From assembly GCA_902589115.1 (NCBI GenBank), contig CACIRS010000003.1, positions 1 to 64,000 of the forward strand: 64,000 nt of DNA, given 5' to 3'. Positions within the stretch are counted from its first letter, which is position 1, and each line of letters starts with the position of its first letter. Both the position numbers and the translations under genes were made by a program. Positions 19,101 through 31,170 of the stretch are shown piece by piece. This stretch comes from an uncultured Prochlorococcus sp. Lineage in GTDB: Bacteria; Cyanobacteriota; Cyanobacteriia; PCC-6307; Cyanobiaceae. Below the pieces are notes generated by a model that saw only the letters and a list, made by a program, of their open reading frames with translations, had not been told where the DNA came from and ran no database searches.

Positions 19101-19493
19101 GGCATAGTTTTTTTATCAACCCATGATAGAGATAAAGCAGCTTTGGTTAATGTCGCATCAAAACTGATAAAGCTAGGTTTTGGTTTAGTCGCTACTAATG
19201 GAACAGCAAATTTTTTATTATCAAATGGAATTCAGGTTGAGAAAGTTCTTAAAGTACATGAAGGACGACCTAACATAGAAGATATGATTAGATCTAATCA
19301 TATTCAGTTAGTTATAAATACTCCAATAGGTAGACAGGCAGCCTATGATGATAAATATATTCGAAGAGCCGCTTTAGATTATTCTGTTCCAACATTCACT
19401 ACTTTGGCAGGAGCTAGAGCAGCTGTAGAAGCAATAATGGCGCTACAAAGTCAAAAGTTTTCCATTTCGGCACTCCAAGATATTCACAATTAA
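16164..19493 (+). CDS. carB: Carbamoyl-phosphate synthase large subunit
   Basis: [33 protein letters not shown]; two ATP-grasp halves; length 1109 aa. Confidence 0.98.
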   Translation: MPLRLRPMTRRSDIRRILLLGSGPIVIGQACEFDYSGTQACKALREAGYEVVLVNSNPASIMTDPEMAKRTYVEPLTAEVVAQVIELERPQALLPTMGGQTALNIAVQLSENGTLDKYNVKLIGADLESIKKAEDRLLFKEAMERIGVKVCPSGIASNLEEAKIVGKEISSFPRIIRPAFTLGGGGGGIAYNYEEYISICKSGIEASPVSQILIEKSLLGWKEYELEVMRDLADNVVIVCSIENLDPMGVHTGDSITVAPSQTLTDKEYQRLRDYSISIIREIGVETGGSNIQFAINPLDGEVVVIEMNPRVSRSSALASKATGFPIAKIAALLAVGYTLDQIVNDITEKTPACFEPTIDYVVTKIPRFAFEKFRGSIPTLTTSMKSVGESMAIGRCFEESFQKAIRSLEIGFSGWGCDREDKVIDMNEISKLLRTPSPDRIMVIRLAMKKGISNQEIHRLSGIDIWFLSKLRNLINIESELLDNTSLDDIDYNAMLELKQNGFSDKQIAWKFSTSESIIRDLRLHLDVLPVYKTVDTCAAEFASTTPYHYSTYERIAKCISSDQEITKKVLQSEVGLDDNKKVLILGGGPNRIGQGIEFDYCCCHASFESSKLGYSTIMINSNPETVSTDYDTSDRLYFEPLTLEDVINVIQVENPDGLIVQFGGQTPLKLALPLLDWLESSNKENIKTRIWGTSPKSIDLAEDRELFDNILSELEITQPRNGIARNKEEALEIAKEIDYPVVVRPSYVLGGRAMEVVFDEEELNRYMLEAVKVEPDHPVLIDEYLENAIEVDVDALCDNTGDVLIGGLMEHIEPAGIHSGDSACCLPTISLTDTTLNLIREWTSKLAKRLKVEGLINLQFAVQRDSDMNEKLFIIEANPRASRTVPFVSKATGLPLAKIATRIMSGQSLSSLGLRKEPVPPLQNIKEAVLPFKRFPGSDTVLGPEMRSTGEVMGSASTFGMAYAKSEIAAGEALPTKGIVFLSTHDRDKAALVNVASKLIKLGFGLVATNGTANFLLSNGIQVEKVLKVHEGRPNIEDMIRSNHIQLVINTPIGRQAAYDDKYIRRAALDYSVPTFTTLAGARAAVEAIMALQSQKFSISALQDIHN

Positions 19494-19496
19494 CTT

Positions 19497-20156
19497 ATGA
19501 AAAATCTCTATGCAAAAGGTAATGATTGTAGAGAATTTTTTAAAAATGCCTATGATAATAGATACACTTGGGATAACGATTTTAAAGGCTACAAGGGAGA
19601 TTGCTCATTCTTATCTAATGGAAAAGAAATCGAGGGATCATTTGTTGTCTCTTGTGATTTTAAGCCAAGCGTTAATAATATTAAGGATAAAGATGTATCA
19701 AAAAATATTGCGTCACAGTTATTCGAAGTCGTTATCCATAGAGTCAAAAGAAGCTTTGAAGATGTTCATTCAGAAAATACATTTATATATGGAGATATAA
19801 ACATCAGTGGTATCGAAGTAATTGTAGGAGGAAAAGGTTTAGGTGATAAATATTGTATTAATAATGGTATAATAACAATGGTTTATAGGCATATACATGG
19901 GAGTTTAATACAGATATATACCACTAAAACTATAAATACGAAAAATGGTTATTTAAGTAAAGAATATACAAGTCAATACTTAGACCCAGTTTCCAAAAGT
20001 CCTATTACTCCTATCAAATATTATTCTGATACATTCTCACCTTTTTTTAATGGCAAGTTTTGGATATTAACTAAAAGGGTAATTATTCAAGATCAAGATA
20101 ATGGAAGTGATAACCTAATTAACACTTTCAATTTTTATAATATAGACAAATCTTGA
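19497..20156 (+). CDS. DUF3386-like protein
   Basis: CREFFKNAYDNRYTWDNDFKGYKGD resembles the DUF3386 N-terminus. Confidence 0.65.
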   Translation: MKNLYAKGNDCREFFKNAYDNRYTWDNDFKGYKGDCSFLSNGKEIEGSFVVSCDFKPSVNNIKDKDVSKNIASQLFEVVIHRVKRSFEDVHSENTFIYGDINISGIEVIVGGKGLGDKYCINNGIITMVYRHIHGSLIQIYTTKTINTKNGYLSKEYTSQYLDPVSKSPITPIKYYSDTFSPFFNGKFWILTKRVIIQDQDNGSDNLINTFNFYNIDKS

Positions 20157-20243
20157 CTATCATTAATAACATCCTGTTACAAAACTCATCAAGATAGATA
20201 ATAATATATAAAGTGTATAAAATTTTTTGCCCATTTCAATTCC

Positions 20244-21575
20244 GTGTTCATAGAGAAGCTTCAATCTTTTAATAATCTCATAAATGAATTTGCATGGGGT
20301 TGGCCAACTGTAATTTTAATTACAGCTGTTGGCTTGATCTTAATGATTGGCTTGCGTTTTATGCCGATATTAAGAATCCCTTTTGGAATAAGAATGTTAT
20401 TAAATGGGGACTCAGATAGTAAATATGAAGGTGATATCTCCCCATTTCAAGCTTTGATGACATCTCTATCTGCAACTATAGGAACAGGCAATATCGCTGG
20501 AGTAGCAGCAGCTATTGCAGTAGGAGGTCCAGGAGCTGTGTTTTGGATGTGGTTGATTGCCATTTTAGGAATGGCAACTAAATATTCGGAAGCTTTACTT
20601 GCAGTTCATTACCGAGAAAAAGATTCCTTAGGAAATTATGTGGGAGGACCTATGTATTACATACAAAATGGTCTTGGAAAAAATTGGAAATGGCTTGCCT
20701 CTACCTTTGCACTTTTTGGAATGTTGGCTGGTTTTGGAATAGGTAATGGCGTCCAATCTTTTGAGGTTTCTAGTGCTTTAGCAATGGCTGGTGTTCCAAG
20801 AATATTTACGGGCTTTGTTTTGGGAGCCTTTGTTTTTACTGTAATAATTGGTGGAATCAAACGTATAGCAAAAGCAGCAGCAGCAATAGTTCCAACCATG
20901 GCAATTTTATATATAGTGGCATGTCTATTTATAATCCTAATTAATATCAATCAAGTGCCTTTAGCTTTATCTACAATTATTTCAAATGCATTTACAGGAA
21001 AGGCTGCAGCAAGTGGAGCATTAGTTCAAGTTGTTTTAATGGGCTTTAAAAGAGGAATCTTTTCTAATGAGTCTGGTTTAGGTAGTGCCCCTATTGCACA
21101 TGCATCTGCAAAAACAGATGATTCAGTTAAACAAGGAACTATAGCCATGTTGGGTACATTTATAGATACAATCATTATATGTACAATGACAGCACTTGTA
21201 ATAATAACTACAGGAGCCTATGAATTAGATTTATCAGGAGCAGACTTATCTATATATGCATTTAATCAGGCAATTCCAGGTTCAGGAATCCTAGTAACTA
21301 TAGGATTATTAATCTTTGCTTTTACAACTATTTTGGGGTGGAGTTTCTACGGAGAGAAATGTACTGAATACCTTTTTGGAACTAAAGCTATAACACCTTT
21401 CAGATTTACTTGGGTAGTTGTAGTTGTAGTAGGAGCTATAGCTGGAAATAGAGGAATTGTTTGGTCGATTGCAGATAGCCTAAATGGACTAATGGCTATT
21501 CCAAATCTAATCGCGTTGTTACTCTTGTCGAGTACTGTATTTAAATTAACTAGGGAATATAGATTTAATAAGTAA
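20244..21575 (+). CDS. Alanine/glycine:cation (Na+) symporter, AgcS family
   Basis: SATIGTGNIAGVAAAIAVGGPGAVFWMW; GGPMYYIQNGLG; multi-TM. Start codon within the 'tccgtgttcatag' context is uncertain. Confidence 0.92.
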   Translation: MFIEKLQSFNNLINEFAWGWPTVILITAVGLILMIGLRFMPILRIPFGIRMLLNGDSDSKYEGDISPFQALMTSLSATIGTGNIAGVAAAIAVGGPGAVFWMWLIAILGMATKYSEALLAVHYREKDSLGNYVGGPMYYIQNGLGKNWKWLASTFALFGMLAGFGIGNGVQSFEVSSALAMAGVPRIFTGFVLGAFVFTVIIGGIKRIAKAAAAIVPTMAILYIVACLFIILININQVPLALSTIISNAFTGKAAASGALVQVVLMGFKRGIFSNESGLGSAPIAHASAKTDDSVKQGTIAMLGTFIDTIIICTMTALVIITTGAYELDLSGADLSIYAFNQAIPGSGILVTIGLLIFAFTTILGWSFYGEKCTEYLFGTKAITPFRFTWVVVVVVGAIAGNRGIVWSIADSLNGLMAIPNLIALLLLSSTVFKLTREYRFNK

Positions 21576-21594
21576 GTCTTTAACTTTAGAAATA

Positions 21595-21822
21595 TTATTC
21601 TATTGGATTTATATCTTTAAGTTTATCATTGAGTTGCATAGCCATTGTTTGTCTTCCTATAGCTAATACTTTTAGTGTATCTTCGTGCATTCTTAGTTGC
21701 GCATCTGCTACTTGCATGCCTCTAACTAGTTCCTTTAATTCATCTGGTAATGAATTTAATTCATAGCGTTTTCCTTCAAAGGTTAGGATTGGGTCTTGGC
21801 TTTTAGAAGATGAATCAGTCAT
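21595..21822 (-). CDS. Small DUF6447-like protein
   Basis: ILTFEGKRYELNSLPDELKELVRGMQVADAQLRMHEDTLKVLAIGR. Confidence 0.65.
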   Translation of the reverse strand: MTDSSSKSQDPILTFEGKRYELNSLPDELKELVRGMQVADAQLRMHEDTLKVLAIGRQTMAMQLNDKLKDINPIE

Positions 21823-21912
21823 TTTTAAATTGATTGTATTAAGGGTACGAATTGCTTGCAGGGTTCTGAAGCTTTTCCACTTTGGCCTTTAATTGAACTT
21901 TTTCAATTAGCA

Positions 21913-23667
21913 TTATGCCTCTATTTTTTCTGATTGTTTTATAAATTGTTTTTCACATAGTTCCCTATATCTTCCTTTACCGCTCATAAGCTCTTCATGG
22001 GTACCAATTTCTTGAATATGCCCTTTTTCCATAAAGACTATTTGATCAGCTTCTTGAACAGTAGATAATCTATGAGCAATTATTAGAACGGTTCGATCTT
22101 TCATGGCTTGACTAAGTCCAACTTGTACTGCATTTTCAGCTTCGCCATCAAGTGCACTTGTCGCTTCATCTAATAATAAAACTGCAGGATTTCCAAGAAC
22201 AGCTCTAGCTATTGCGATCCTTTGAAGTTGCCCTCCTGAAACATTTGTGCCTCTTTCTTCTAACAGAGTGTCATACCCTTTTGGCATATTAATAATAAAC
22301 TCATGTGCATTGGCAATTTTAGATGCTCTAACAATATCTTCATCCCTTACTTCTCTTCCAAAGCTTATTGCATCTGAAATTGTACCTGAAAATACACTAA
22401 CCCTTTGAGGTACGAGAGCAAGTACCTTTCTAATCTGTTTTGACTTAAGCTCAGAGATATTTTCACCATCTAATAAGATTCTGCCCGAATCTGGGTTATT
22501 CATCCTTAGTAACAAAGAAAATATTGTGCTTTTACCTGCTCCAGATGGACCAACTAATGCAGTGACTTTACCCGCAGGTATATTTAAATTTAAAGAATCT
22601 AGTACTTTCTCTAATCTTATATATTCAAAATCTATATTTTCTAGAACTATCTCACCTTTTGGAGAAACAATGTCTTTTGAATTGTAATTATCAGGTCTTT
22701 CTTTCGGCTCTTGTTCAATTTCTATCAAGCGTTTTAGTGATGCTTGACCTTGCTTATATTCATTGAAGTTTAATGTTAAATGACTAATTGGATCTATAAG
22801 CATCAATAAAGCGGCTACATAGCTACTAAATCCAGCTCCATCTAGCTCTCCACTATTTATTCTTATAGCACCAATTGCTAGCACGGTAAGTATTCCTGAA
22901 GCTTCTATAAATCCCACTACTGGATGTTGAAGAGCTAATAACCTCAAAGTTCTGTATCTTGCCTTCCTATGTAAATCAATTTCGTCATCAAATCTTTTTT
23001 GAAGCCAGTCTTCTGCTGCAAAAGCTCTTACTAATGGGAGGCCTTGTATAGCTTCTCCTAGTAGTCCTGCCAGATCACTTACCTGCTTTTGACTTTTTTC
23101 TGCAGCAACCATCACTCTAGATCCAAAATTTCCTACTAATATGGCTACTAATGGTGCAAGAAGTATTGTAGCTACAGAAAGTTTCCAATCTAAATAAATC
23201 ATATAGCCAAATACAGCTATAAGTTGCAATAAGGATGGTGTTGTATCTTGAATTGTTTTATAGATTACTTCTCCAACTCTGTCTGCATCTTCTGTAAGCC
23301 TATATGTAAGATCTCCAGAAGATAATTTTTCTATTGATCCCAATTGAACTTCTTGTAACCCACTAAACAAATCCTTTCTTAACTGTTGACTGATTCTTAG
23401 TGCTGGTCCAGCATATAAAGTATCCTGAGCAAATTGGGCTGTTTTTTGTATTAGGAATACTACAAGAGCTAAGCATATAACATTTAAAACCTCATTAATA
23501 TTTCCTGAACCAATAGCTGGAATTAACTTGCCAACTAACCAAGCTAGAAGAGGCCAGCAACCTACGTAAATTATTGTGCAAATACCGCCCCATATTAGCA
23601 ACCTAGTATGAGGCTTCATTAATGGGAGTAGGCTGAGGAATCCCTCTTTTTTTCGCTGAATCATCAA
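21913..23667 (-). CDS. ABC exporter, fused permease-ATPase (MsbA/MdlB-like)
   Basis: N-terminal 6-TM region; GPSGAGKST, VSGGQLQRIAIARA, LLLDEATSALD. Confidence 0.92.
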   Translation of the reverse strand: MMIQRKKEGFLSLLPLMKPHTRLLIWGGICTIIYVGCWPLLAWLVGKLIPAIGSGNINEVLNVICLALVVFLIQKTAQFAQDTLYAGPALRISQQLRKDLFSGLQEVQLGSIEKLSSGDLTYRLTEDADRVGEVIYKTIQDTTPSLLQLIAVFGYMIYLDWKLSVATILLAPLVAILVGNFGSRVMVAAEKSQKQVSDLAGLLGEAIQGLPLVRAFAAEDWLQKRFDDEIDLHRKARYRTLRLLALQHPVVGFIEASGILTVLAIGAIRINSGELDGAGFSSYVAALLMLIDPISHLTLNFNEYKQGQASLKRLIEIEQEPKERPDNYNSKDIVSPKGEIVLENIDFEYIRLEKVLDSLNLNIPAGKVTALVGPSGAGKSTIFSLLLRMNNPDSGRILLDGENISELKSKQIRKVLALVPQRVSVFSGTISDAISFGREVRDEDIVRASKIANAHEFIINMPKGYDTLLEERGTNVSGGQLQRIAIARAVLGNPAVLLLDEATSALDGEAENAVQVGLSQAMKDRTVLIIAHRLSTVQEADQIVFMEKGHIQEIGTHEELMSGKGRYRELCEKQFIKQSEKIEA

Positions 23668-23706
23668 TAAAAAGTATTAAAGTTGTTTAATCTCAGCCTT
23701 TTTTTT

Positions 23707-23895
23707 ATGAAGCTGGATCAATTTTTAAAATGGAAAGGTAGGGCATTTACTGGAGGTGAAGCTAAACACCTTATTACAGCTGGGTTGGTTCAAGTGAATG
23801 GATGTATCGAAACCAGGCGAGGTAGGCAGATTAAGACTGGCGATGTGGTTTCTATAGGTAGTGAAGAGTTCATAGTTGAACATAGTGTTACCTAG
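23707..23895 (+). CDS. S4-domain RNA-binding protein
   Basis: MKLDQFLKWKGRAFTGGEAKHLITAGLVQVNG...RRGRQIKTGDVV; internal Met preferred over the listed 23683 start. Confidence 0.8.
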   Translation: MKLDQFLKWKGRAFTGGEAKHLITAGLVQVNGCIETRRGRQIKTGDVVSIGSEEFIVEHSVT

Positions 23896-23937
23896 GGGCC
23901 GTAAGTTATTACATAGAAAGCTTTAGAGGAGCAAAGC

Positions 23938-24669
23938 GTGCGTAAACCTGTAATCGCTGGCAATTGGAAAATGCACATGACTTGTAGTCAAGCAAAGGAA
24001 TACCTAGAAGTTTTTCTTCCTCTAATAAATGCCACCCCTTTGGATCGGGATCTAGTCATAGCTCCGCCTTTTACTGCTATATCCACAGTCTCGGTAGAAA
24101 GTTGTGGGACTAGGCTTGAGCTTTCCAGCCAAAATGTTCATTGGGAAGACGATGGGGCTTTTACAGCTGAGATCTCCCCTTTAATGCTCTTAGAGCATAA
24201 GGTTAAATATGCAATTGTTGGTCACAGTGAACCACGTAAATATTTCAGTGAAAGTGATGAACAGATCAATTTAAGAGCAAAGTCTGCTCAGTCTCACGGA
24301 CTTATTCCAATTGTCTGCGTAGGAGAAAGTGACAAGCAAAGAGAATCATCAGAAACTGAAAGAGTCATTCGACGTCAGGTCGAACAAGGTCTTGAAGATC
24401 TTGACCCTAAGAAGCTTGTCGTCGCATATGAACCAATATGGGCAATAGGTACTGGTAAAACCTGTGCTTCAACTGAGGCTAATAGAATTTGTTCTCTTAT
24501 AAGGAAGTGGGTAGGGTTTGAAGATTTGATTATTCAATATGGAGGTTCTGTTAAGGCTGAAAATATTGATGAATTAATGAGTATGTCCGATATTGACGGC
24601 GTGTTAGTTGGCGGTTCTTCTCTAAACCCTATTAACTTTGCGAGAATTGCAAATTTCAAATCCACTTAA
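23938..24669 (+). CDS. tpiA: Triosephosphate isomerase, GTG start
   Basis: [38 protein letters not shown]. Confidence 0.97.
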   Translation: MRKPVIAGNWKMHMTCSQAKEYLEVFLPLINATPLDRDLVIAPPFTAISTVSVESCGTRLELSSQNVHWEDDGAFTAEISPLMLLEHKVKYAIVGHSEPRKYFSESDEQINLRAKSAQSHGLIPIVCVGESDKQRESSETERVIRRQVEQGLEDLDPKKLVVAYEPIWAIGTGKTCASTEANRICSLIRKWVGFEDLIIQYGGSVKAENIDELMSMSDIDGVLVGGSSLNPINFARIANFKST

Positions 24670-25489
24670 TAGTCCCTGGCCAAAGAGTTGGTCTCAAAGC
24701 ACTTGTGTTATGGGAATTATTAACGTAACTCCAGATTCCTTTAGCGATGGTGGAAAGTTCCTCAAATCTAAAGATGCCTTAGAACAGTCAATTGAACTTG
24801 TTAATCAAGGTGTCGATATCTTAGATATTGGAGCTCAAAGCACTCGGCCTGGAGCAACTGAGATAGGAGCTGATCTTGAGATTGAAAGACTAGCACCTGC
24901 TTTAAAGATGATTAGAAATAATTTTCCTAATACCCTAATATCTGTTGATACGTTTTTATCTAAGGTAGCTAAATTTGCTCTTGAATCAGGAGCAAATTGG
25001 ATCAATGATATTTCTGCGGGTAGACGTGACAAAGAAATGTTTAATGTGGTTGCAGAATTCAATTGCCCTTATGTACTTATGCATAGTCGCGGTGATAGTT
25101 GCACTATGGATTCTCTTGCTCAATACAATCAAGTTACTAGTGATGTAATAAACCATTTAAAATCTAGAACAGACGAAGCTATCTCTTGTGGAATTAATAC
25201 TAACCAAATAATATGGGATCCTGGAATAGGATTTGCAAAGACAACAGAACAAAATCTAACTTTAATTAAGGATTTAAAGATTATTACAAATAACGATTTC
25301 CCCGTTTTAGTTGGGCCATCTAGAAAGCGGTTTATTGGTGATGTATTAAACGAACAATCTTTTGAAAAAAGAATATGGGGAACTACAGCAATCGCATGTA
25401 AATGTATAGATTCTAATGTATCAGTTATTAGAGTTCATGATGTTGAGCCTGTAATAAAAACTATAGCTATGGCAAGGAGAATATGGTGA
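24638..25489 (+). CDS. folP: Dihydropteroate synthase
   Basis: [41 protein letters not shown]. Confidence 0.96.
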   Translation: MRELQISNPLNSPWPKSWSQSTCVMGIINVTPDSFSDGGKFLKSKDALEQSIELVNQGVDILDIGAQSTRPGATEIGADLEIERLAPALKMIRNNFPNTLISVDTFLSKVAKFALESGANWINDISAGRRDKEMFNVVAEFNCPYVLMHSRGDSCTMDSLAQYNQVTSDVINHLKSRTDEAISCGINTNQIIWDPGIGFAKTTEQNLTLIKDLKIITNNDFPVLVGPSRKRFIGDVLNEQSFEKRIWGTTAIACKCIDSNVSVIRVHDVEPVIKTIAMARRIW

Positions 25490-25515
25490 TACAAATTTAT
25501 TTTAATTAAAACTAC

Positions 25516-28500
25516 CTAAGTTTCCACTCCTTCGATTTTATCTTCGACTTCTTGATATAGCTCCTTTAGTCTCTCTATATTCTCTTCTGATGTATCCCAA
25601 TAACCTCTACCATTTACTTCTAAAAGGGTACCAACTATTCTTCTAAAACTATGGGGGTTTAGCTTCATAAGACGCTGTCTCATTTCTGGATCATTTATAA
25701 AGGTTTCGTTAGATTCTTCATATACAAAATTATCTACTTGTCCACTTGTTGCGCTCCAACCAAGAGTATAGTTAAGTCTATTTGATACTTCCCTAACTCC
25801 TTCATAACCGGAATTGAGCATACCTTCATACCATTTCGGATTTAGTAACTTGGTTCGAGAATCTAGTCTTATTGTTTCACTTAACGATCGTACTTGAGCA
25901 TTAGCAGTGGTTGTATCAGCTATATAACTATTCGGGGCTTTACCATCATCTCTTAGATTCTTAATTAGATTGGTTGGATCTGAATCAAAATAGTGACTGA
26001 CATCTGTGAGTGATATCTCTGCAGAATCTAAATTTTGGAATGTAGCATCAGCAGTTTTCATTACGGATTCAAATACATCTCTTTTTTGATTCATTTCTCC
26101 AGGATTATCAGAATTAAATGCAAACGTTTTACGTGATAAATACATTTCCTGTAATTCACCTTCTTCTTCCCAAGAAGAATTTTCAACCGCTAGATTCACA
26201 TTTGAACTATAACTACCGCTTGCATTAGAGAAAACTCTGCACGCAGCATCCCTAATAGATGTTCCTTCTGCTTGTGCTTGTTCAAGCGAATGCTTCCTAA
26301 CATAATTTTGCTCAATTGGCTCTTCAGCTTCAGCAGCCATCTTTACACCCTGATCTATAAGAGCCATTTGATTTACAAAAAGATCTCTAAATACGCCCGA
26401 GCAGTTAACTACAACATCTATTCTTGGTCTGCCAAGTTCTTCTAATGGTATTAATTCTAGTTTGTTAATCCTCCCTACAGAATCTGGCTTAGGCCTGACT
26501 CCAATAAACCACAATATCTGAGCTAGTGATTCTCCATAGGTTTTAATATTATCAGTACCCCAAAGAACACATGCAATAGTTTCTGGCCAATCTCCTAACT
26601 CCTCTTTTTGTCTTTCAATTAATTTATCGACCACACATTTAGCTGCTGCAACAGCTGCAGTTGTAGGAATTGATTGAGGATCTAATGCATGAATATTTTT
26701 ACCGCTTGGGAGAACTCCAGGATTTCTTATGGGATCTCCACCAGGTCCTGGTAAAACATAATTTCCTTCCAATGCTTCTAAAAGACTTTCCATTTCCTTG
26801 TCAGCACATATTTGATCTAGGCAAAAACGTAGATAATTAAATAATTTGTCTAGAGAAATTTGATCGATATTTCTAAAACCATTTTTATTAATTTCTCGAG
26901 TCCAGGTGTTGGCAATCTTGAAACCTAGTTTTTTAAGGATTTCTATTATTTTTCCTAAAATAGTTGTTTTCATATTAACTCTACCGTCACTACCTGTTAG
27001 CGAGTACACCATTGCACTAACTGCTTTTCTTGATGTTTCTGTTATTTTTCGATTCATTTCTACATCTTCTAATTTTCCATCATCATTTCCTTTATAAATA
27101 TCTTCTATTTTTCTATCTAAAGACTCTGCTAATAATGCTGGCAGAGATCTCAATCCTTCTTCTTCTCTTTCTAAAGCAGAAATACTAACAAGTGTTGCTA
27201 TTGCTTCCTCTGCAGTAGGTGGCTTTCCAATTGTATGTAGGCCACATGGCAATAACCTACTTTCAATTTGCATTAATTGGCTGTACACAGCTCCTACTAC
27301 TGAATCTCTTCCTTCTATATCCAGAGTAGATGAATCACTTTCAGGTAATTTCACATCCTGATCGAGATTACATTGCCTAGCAGTTTCTACAATTGCGTTA
27401 ACTATTTGTATACCTCTTGCACTTTCTCTTAGTTGTTGATAAGAACCTACTAATTCTCCAAGTTCTTTTAGACCCTTATATAAGCCTGCATTTTCTGCTG
27501 GAGGTGTTAAATAACTAATCGTTGACGCATATCCTCTACGTTTTGCAATTGTTGCTTCAGATGGATTGTTAGCAGCGTAATAATAAAGATTTGGTAATCC
27601 TCCTATTAGTGAATCTGGATAACATGTTTCGCTCATACCCATTTGTTTTCCAGGCATAAATTCAAGAGAACCATGTGTACCAAAATGAAGCACTGCATCG
27701 GCTTTCCAAACCTTTTCCAAATAGGTGTAATAAGCCGCAAAGCCATGATGAGGACTTGCACTTCTTGAATAAAGGAGCCTCATAGGATCACCTTCATATC
27801 CAAAAGTAGGCTGAACTCCTACAAATACATTCCCGAAATGTTTTCCATAAATGAGCAGATTTTGACCATCACTGTTTAAATTCCCAGGAGGTTTGCCCCA
27901 GTTCTCCTCAAGCCTTTCAGAATAAACGGTTAATTTTTCATATTCTGCGACCGTCATTCTGTGAGCTATTGATAATTCTGGGGAGCCTTCTAATGCTTCT
28001 GGGTCATTGATTAGGCTCTCCATAAGAGCTTTGGGATCCTTAGGTAAGTCATTTATCGTGTATCCCTTTGCCTTCATTTCTTCCAAGACTCTATGAATTG
28101 ACCCAAATACATCTAGATAAGCGGCTGTGCCAACATTTCCTTTATCTGGTGGAAAGCTAAATACAGTTATTGCGAGCTTTTTTTCTGCCTTTTTCTTGAT
28201 CCTTAGAGATGACCATCGAATTGCCCTTTCAGCAATAGCATCAACTCGGTCCTGAAGCGTATGTGCTTTGCCAGTTGCATCATCCCTTCCAGAGAGGACA
28301 ATTGGTTCTATTGCTCCATCTAGTTCAGGAATGGCTATTTGGAGAGCCACTTGAACTGGATGTAGACCCAGATCACTTCCTTCCCATTCTTGGGTCGTTT
28401 GAAAAACTAAAGGGAGTGCAACCATATAAGGCCTATTTAGCCTTTTTAGGGATTCAACTGCTTTTGGATGATCCTGTCTGGCGGGACCTCCTACGAGAGC

Positions 28501-29550
28501 AAATCCTGTTAGAGAAACAACTCCATCAACAAGTGGAATATCTTGATTAAGTGGATCGTAAAAAAACGAATTAACTGGTTTTGAGAAATCAAGTCCACCA
28601 CAAAATATTGGAAGAACCCTTGCTCCTCTGTACTCAAGCTCTTGTATAACTGCTACATAGTGGGCATCGTCACCGGTGACAATATGACTTCTTTGAAGGA
28701 CCAAACCAATCATCGGACCGCTTTTTGATTTATCGGAAAGGTCGGTTCTTGATGATGTCCAATTTATATATTCTTTTATATCCTCATACATTGTTGGAGC
28801 CATTGGATGCCAAATTCCAAGATCTGGAAATACCTCTGGATCTTGTACTTCTATATTTGCTCTTTGTTCACCTTCACTAATTGGAAATACATATTTGTCT
28901 GCAAGCATTAGTAAAAAGTTTCTTAAATTATCTGGAGTACCACCTAACCAATATTGAAAACTAAGCATGAAGCTTCTTGCATCTTGTGCTTTATCAACAG
29001 GTAAATATTTCAATATTGCTGGTAAAGTATTTAATAACTTAAGCATCGCGTCTTGGAAGCCAGCACCTCCTGACTCCTTGCGCTTTTTCATGAAATTTCC
29101 AATTATACTTTTACTCTGACCTAATTGTGCCATAGTAAAACTTCCAAGCTTATTTAGCCTCATGACCTCAGGCATTGATGGAAATATTACGGATGCTTTT
29201 AGTTGATCCCTATAAGGTTCAACAGCTTCAACAACTTTTTGAGCTAGATCTTCAATAAAGATTAAGGAACCTATGAATACATCTGCTTGAGAAATATCAG
29301 CTTCGAAATCAGCATAGTTTTGTTCATCCCTGAGTTCTTCTATTAGATACCCACTCAGTTCAACCCCAATCGTGTTGGATTGAGCATTTAACGCTTTAGC
29401 AGCTTGTGAAAGTGCATTTTGATATTGAGGTTCGAGAACGAGATATACAACCTTCATCACCTTCTCATGTGATTGGCTCGCATCAGGCAAAACTCTGCGA
29501 TTGGCGGAGCGAACCTGAGTAAACATTTCTTTCTGGAGTAATTCGGCCAA
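25516..29550 (-). CDS. chlH: Magnesium chelatase subunit H
   Basis: 1344 aa; [33 protein letters not shown]. Confidence 0.98.
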   Translation of the reverse strand: MAELLQKEMFTQVRSANRRVLPDASQSHEKVMKVVYLVLEPQYQNALSQAAKALNAQSNTIGVELSGYLIEELRDEQNYADFEADISQADVFIGSLIFIEDLAQKVVEAVEPYRDQLKASVIFPSMPEVMRLNKLGSFTMAQLGQSKSIIGNFMKKRKESGGAGFQDAMLKLLNTLPAILKYLPVDKAQDARSFMLSFQYWLGGTPDNLRNFLLMLADKYVFPISEGEQRANIEVQDPEVFPDLGIWHPMAPTMYEDIKEYINWTSSRTDLSDKSKSGPMIGLVLQRSHIVTGDDAHYVAVIQELEYRGARVLPIFCGGLDFSKPVNSFFYDPLNQDIPLVDGVVSLTGFALVGGPARQDHPKAVESLKRLNRPYMVALPLVFQTTQEWEGSDLGLHPVQVALQIAIPELDGAIEPIVLSGRDDATGKAHTLQDRVDAIAERAIRWSSLRIKKKAEKKLAITVFSFPPDKGNVGTAAYLDVFGSIHRVLEEMKAKGYTINDLPKDPKALMESLINDPEALEGSPELSIAHRMTVAEYEKLTVYSERLEENWGKPPGNLNSDGQNLLIYGKHFGNVFVGVQPTFGYEGDPMRLLYSRSASPHHGFAAYYTYLEKVWKADAVLHFGTHGSLEFMPGKQMGMSETCYPDSLIGGLPNLYYYAANNPSEATIAKRRGYASTISYLTPPAENAGLYKGLKELGELVGSYQQLRESARGIQIVNAIVETARQCNLDQDVKLPESDSSTLDIEGRDSVVGAVYSQLMQIESRLLPCGLHTIGKPPTAEEAIATLVSISALEREEEGLRSLPALLAESLDRKIEDIYKGNDDGKLEDVEMNRKITETSRKAVSAMVYSLTGSDGRVNMKTTILGKIIEILKKLGFKIANTWTREINKNGFRNIDQISLDKLFNYLRFCLDQICADKEMESLLEALEGNYVLPGPGGDPIRNPGVLPSGKNIHALDPQSIPTTAAVAAAKCVVDKLIERQKEELGDWPETIACVLWGTDNIKTYGESLAQILWFIGVRPKPDSVGRINKLELIPLEELGRPRIDVVVNCSGVFRDLFVNQMALIDQGVKMAAEAEEPIEQNYVRKHSLEQAQAEGTSIRDAACRVFSNASGSYSSNVNLAVENSSWEEEGELQEMYLSRKTFAFNSDNPGEMNQKRDVFESVMKTADATFQNLDSAEISLTDVSHYFDSDPTNLIKNLRDDGKAPNSYIADTTTANAQVRSLSETIRLDSRTKLLNPKWYEGMLNSGYEGVREVSNRLNYTLGWSATSGQVDNFVYEESNETFINDPEMRQRLMKLNPHSFRRIVGTLLEVNGRGYWDTSEENIERLKELYQEVEDKIEGVET

Positions 29551-29643
29551 GCCTAAGGTTGAATGGGCCTCTAACGTGAGTATTGGTGTCTGGGTGTTAC
29601 AACTTATTGCTCTAGATATCCTTTAATTGTTCAAACCAAGCAA

Positions 29644-30495
29644 ATGTCTCCTATTGATTCTTCATTGATTCCAGTTGTCGTAGCAGGCGCACTAGGGAGA
29701 ATGGGTTCAGAAGTTATTAAAACAATTCAGAAATCAAGCGAAATACGTTTGGTTGGAGCAATCGACACTTCACCAGAGAAGGAAGGTTGCGATATTGGCC
29801 TTGAATTAGGTTTACAAGAAGCAAACATTTTTATTACAAGTGATTTTGAAGGATGTTTGTGTTCAATCAGCCAAGAGGTTCGAGGCAATAAACCCTCTAA
29901 TGCTGCAGTTTTGGTTGATTTCACCCATCCTTCTGCAGTTTATGACCACACAAGAGCATCCATTGCTTATGGAGTTCATCCAGTCATTGGGACTACAGGA
30001 TTAACAAATCAACAATTAAATGACTTAAGTGAATTTTCTGCAAAGGCGTCTATTGGTACGGCTGTAATTCCTAACTTTTCTGTTGGTATGGTCCTTTTAC
30101 AACAAGCAGCAGCAGCAGCAGCAAGCTTTTATGATAATGCTGAACTTATCGAACTTCATCATAATAAAAAAGCAGATTCACCTAGTGGAACATGTATCAA
30201 GACAGCGCAATTAATGGAAGACTTAGGCAAAGTCTTTAATAAAAAAGAAGTTGATGAATATGAATCACTTTCAGGATCTAGAGGCGGAGAAAGGGAAAGT
30301 GGCTTGAGGTTACATTCTATAAGATTGCCTGGATTAGTAGCTCATCAAGAAGTTATTTTTGGTTCAACTGGAGAAACATATACTCTTCGACATGACACTA
30401 TAGATCGATCTGCTTATATGCCTGGTGTAATGCTTACAATAAAAAAAGTAAGAAATTTATCAGGATTAATTTATGGTCTTGAAAAAATACTTTAA
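29644..30495 (+). CDS. dapB: 4-hydroxy-tetrahydrodipicolinate reductase
   Basis: [36 protein letters not shown]. Confidence 0.97.
   Translation: MSPIDSSLIPVVVAGALGRMGSEVIKTIQKSSEIRLVGAIDTSPEKEGCDIGLELGLQEANIFITSDFEGCLCSISQEVRGNKPSNAAVLVDFTHPSAVYDHTRASIAYGVHPVIGTTGLTNQQLNDLSEFSAKASIGTAVIPNFSVGMVLLQQAAAAAASFYDNAELIELHHNKKADSPSGTCIKTAQLMEDLGKVFNKKEVDEYESLSGSRGGERESGLRLHSIRLPGLVAHQEVIFGSTGETYTLRHDTIDRSAYMPGVMLTIKKVRNLSGLIYGLEKIL
30106..30123 (+). repeat. (GCA)6 trinucleotide tract encoding Ala6 in dapB
   Basis: Directly read: caacaa(gca)6agc. Confidence 0.95.
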
Positions 30496-30539
30496 CTAGA
30501 TTATGTTACTTCCCTTAAAAAAAAAGTGAACTTGATCGG

Positions 30540-31160
30540 TTGATACCCGCTGTAGCAACTGGTAATCAATTCAAATCAGCATTAGGTAATCCTCAGAAAA
30601 TTCTACAAAGAGTCATGGTTTCCTCTATTGGAGGAGTAATTACTCTTTTAATTAGTCAAAGCCAGGTTGCAAGTCAATTTTATGCTTTGTGGTTAATTTT
30701 AGGCGTCATGTTCCTCCTCTATATTCTTTGGGGCCCAATTATAGAAGCTGGTCAAATTAATTCAAGATTAAGAGTCTTGCCTTTTATTTGTTTATTTGAG
30801 GGTGAAGTTTCAAATATTAAAATTAAAGAAAAAGTAGAGGAGAGACACGAGCAAGCAAATCAGCGTGGAGAACTTGAACTTATAGAAAATAGAAGAACTT
30901 GGATGTTTCTGGAAATATCAGATGAGGATGGTTATATAGGAACTCTAAGATTTCCACTAGAGAAGAAATTTCAACAAATTAGAGCAGGACAATTAGTTAG
31001 ATGTTTAGTGTTCAGTGATCGTAAGGATTTCTCTCATATATCAGCTACTAGTGATGCATGGTTACCTCAGTTAGGTTTTTGGATCGGAGAGTACCCCTAT
31101 CTTTTGAGGCCTGCTTTTGAGGATTTATGCCAATTTAAATTATCTAGAAGAAAAGTATAA
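30540..31160 (+). CDS. Conserved cyanobacterial membrane protein
   Basis: Two N-terminal TM segments, LLYILWGPIIEAGQINSRLR; TTG start. Confidence 0.65.
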   Translation: MIPAVATGNQFKSALGNPQKILQRVMVSSIGGVITLLISQSQVASQFYALWLILGVMFLLYILWGPIIEAGQINSRLRVLPFICLFEGEVSNIKIKEKVEERHEQANQRGELELIENRRTWMFLEISDEDGYIGTLRFPLEKKFQQIRAGQLVRCLVFSDRKDFSHISATSDAWLPQLGFWIGEYPYLLRPAFEDLCQFKLSRRKV

Positions 31161-31170
31161 TTTTAATAAG

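Noticed and set aside
26906-28550. ORFs opposite chlH (26906..27097, 28263..28550)
   Set aside because: Antisense to a clear ChlH coding region; composition follows codon shadowing.
30106-30123. (GCA)6 in dapB as a phase-variable tract
   Set aside because: Trinucleotide changes keep the reading frame; a simple Ala tract is the easier explanation. A similar (GCA)5 occurs near 53464.
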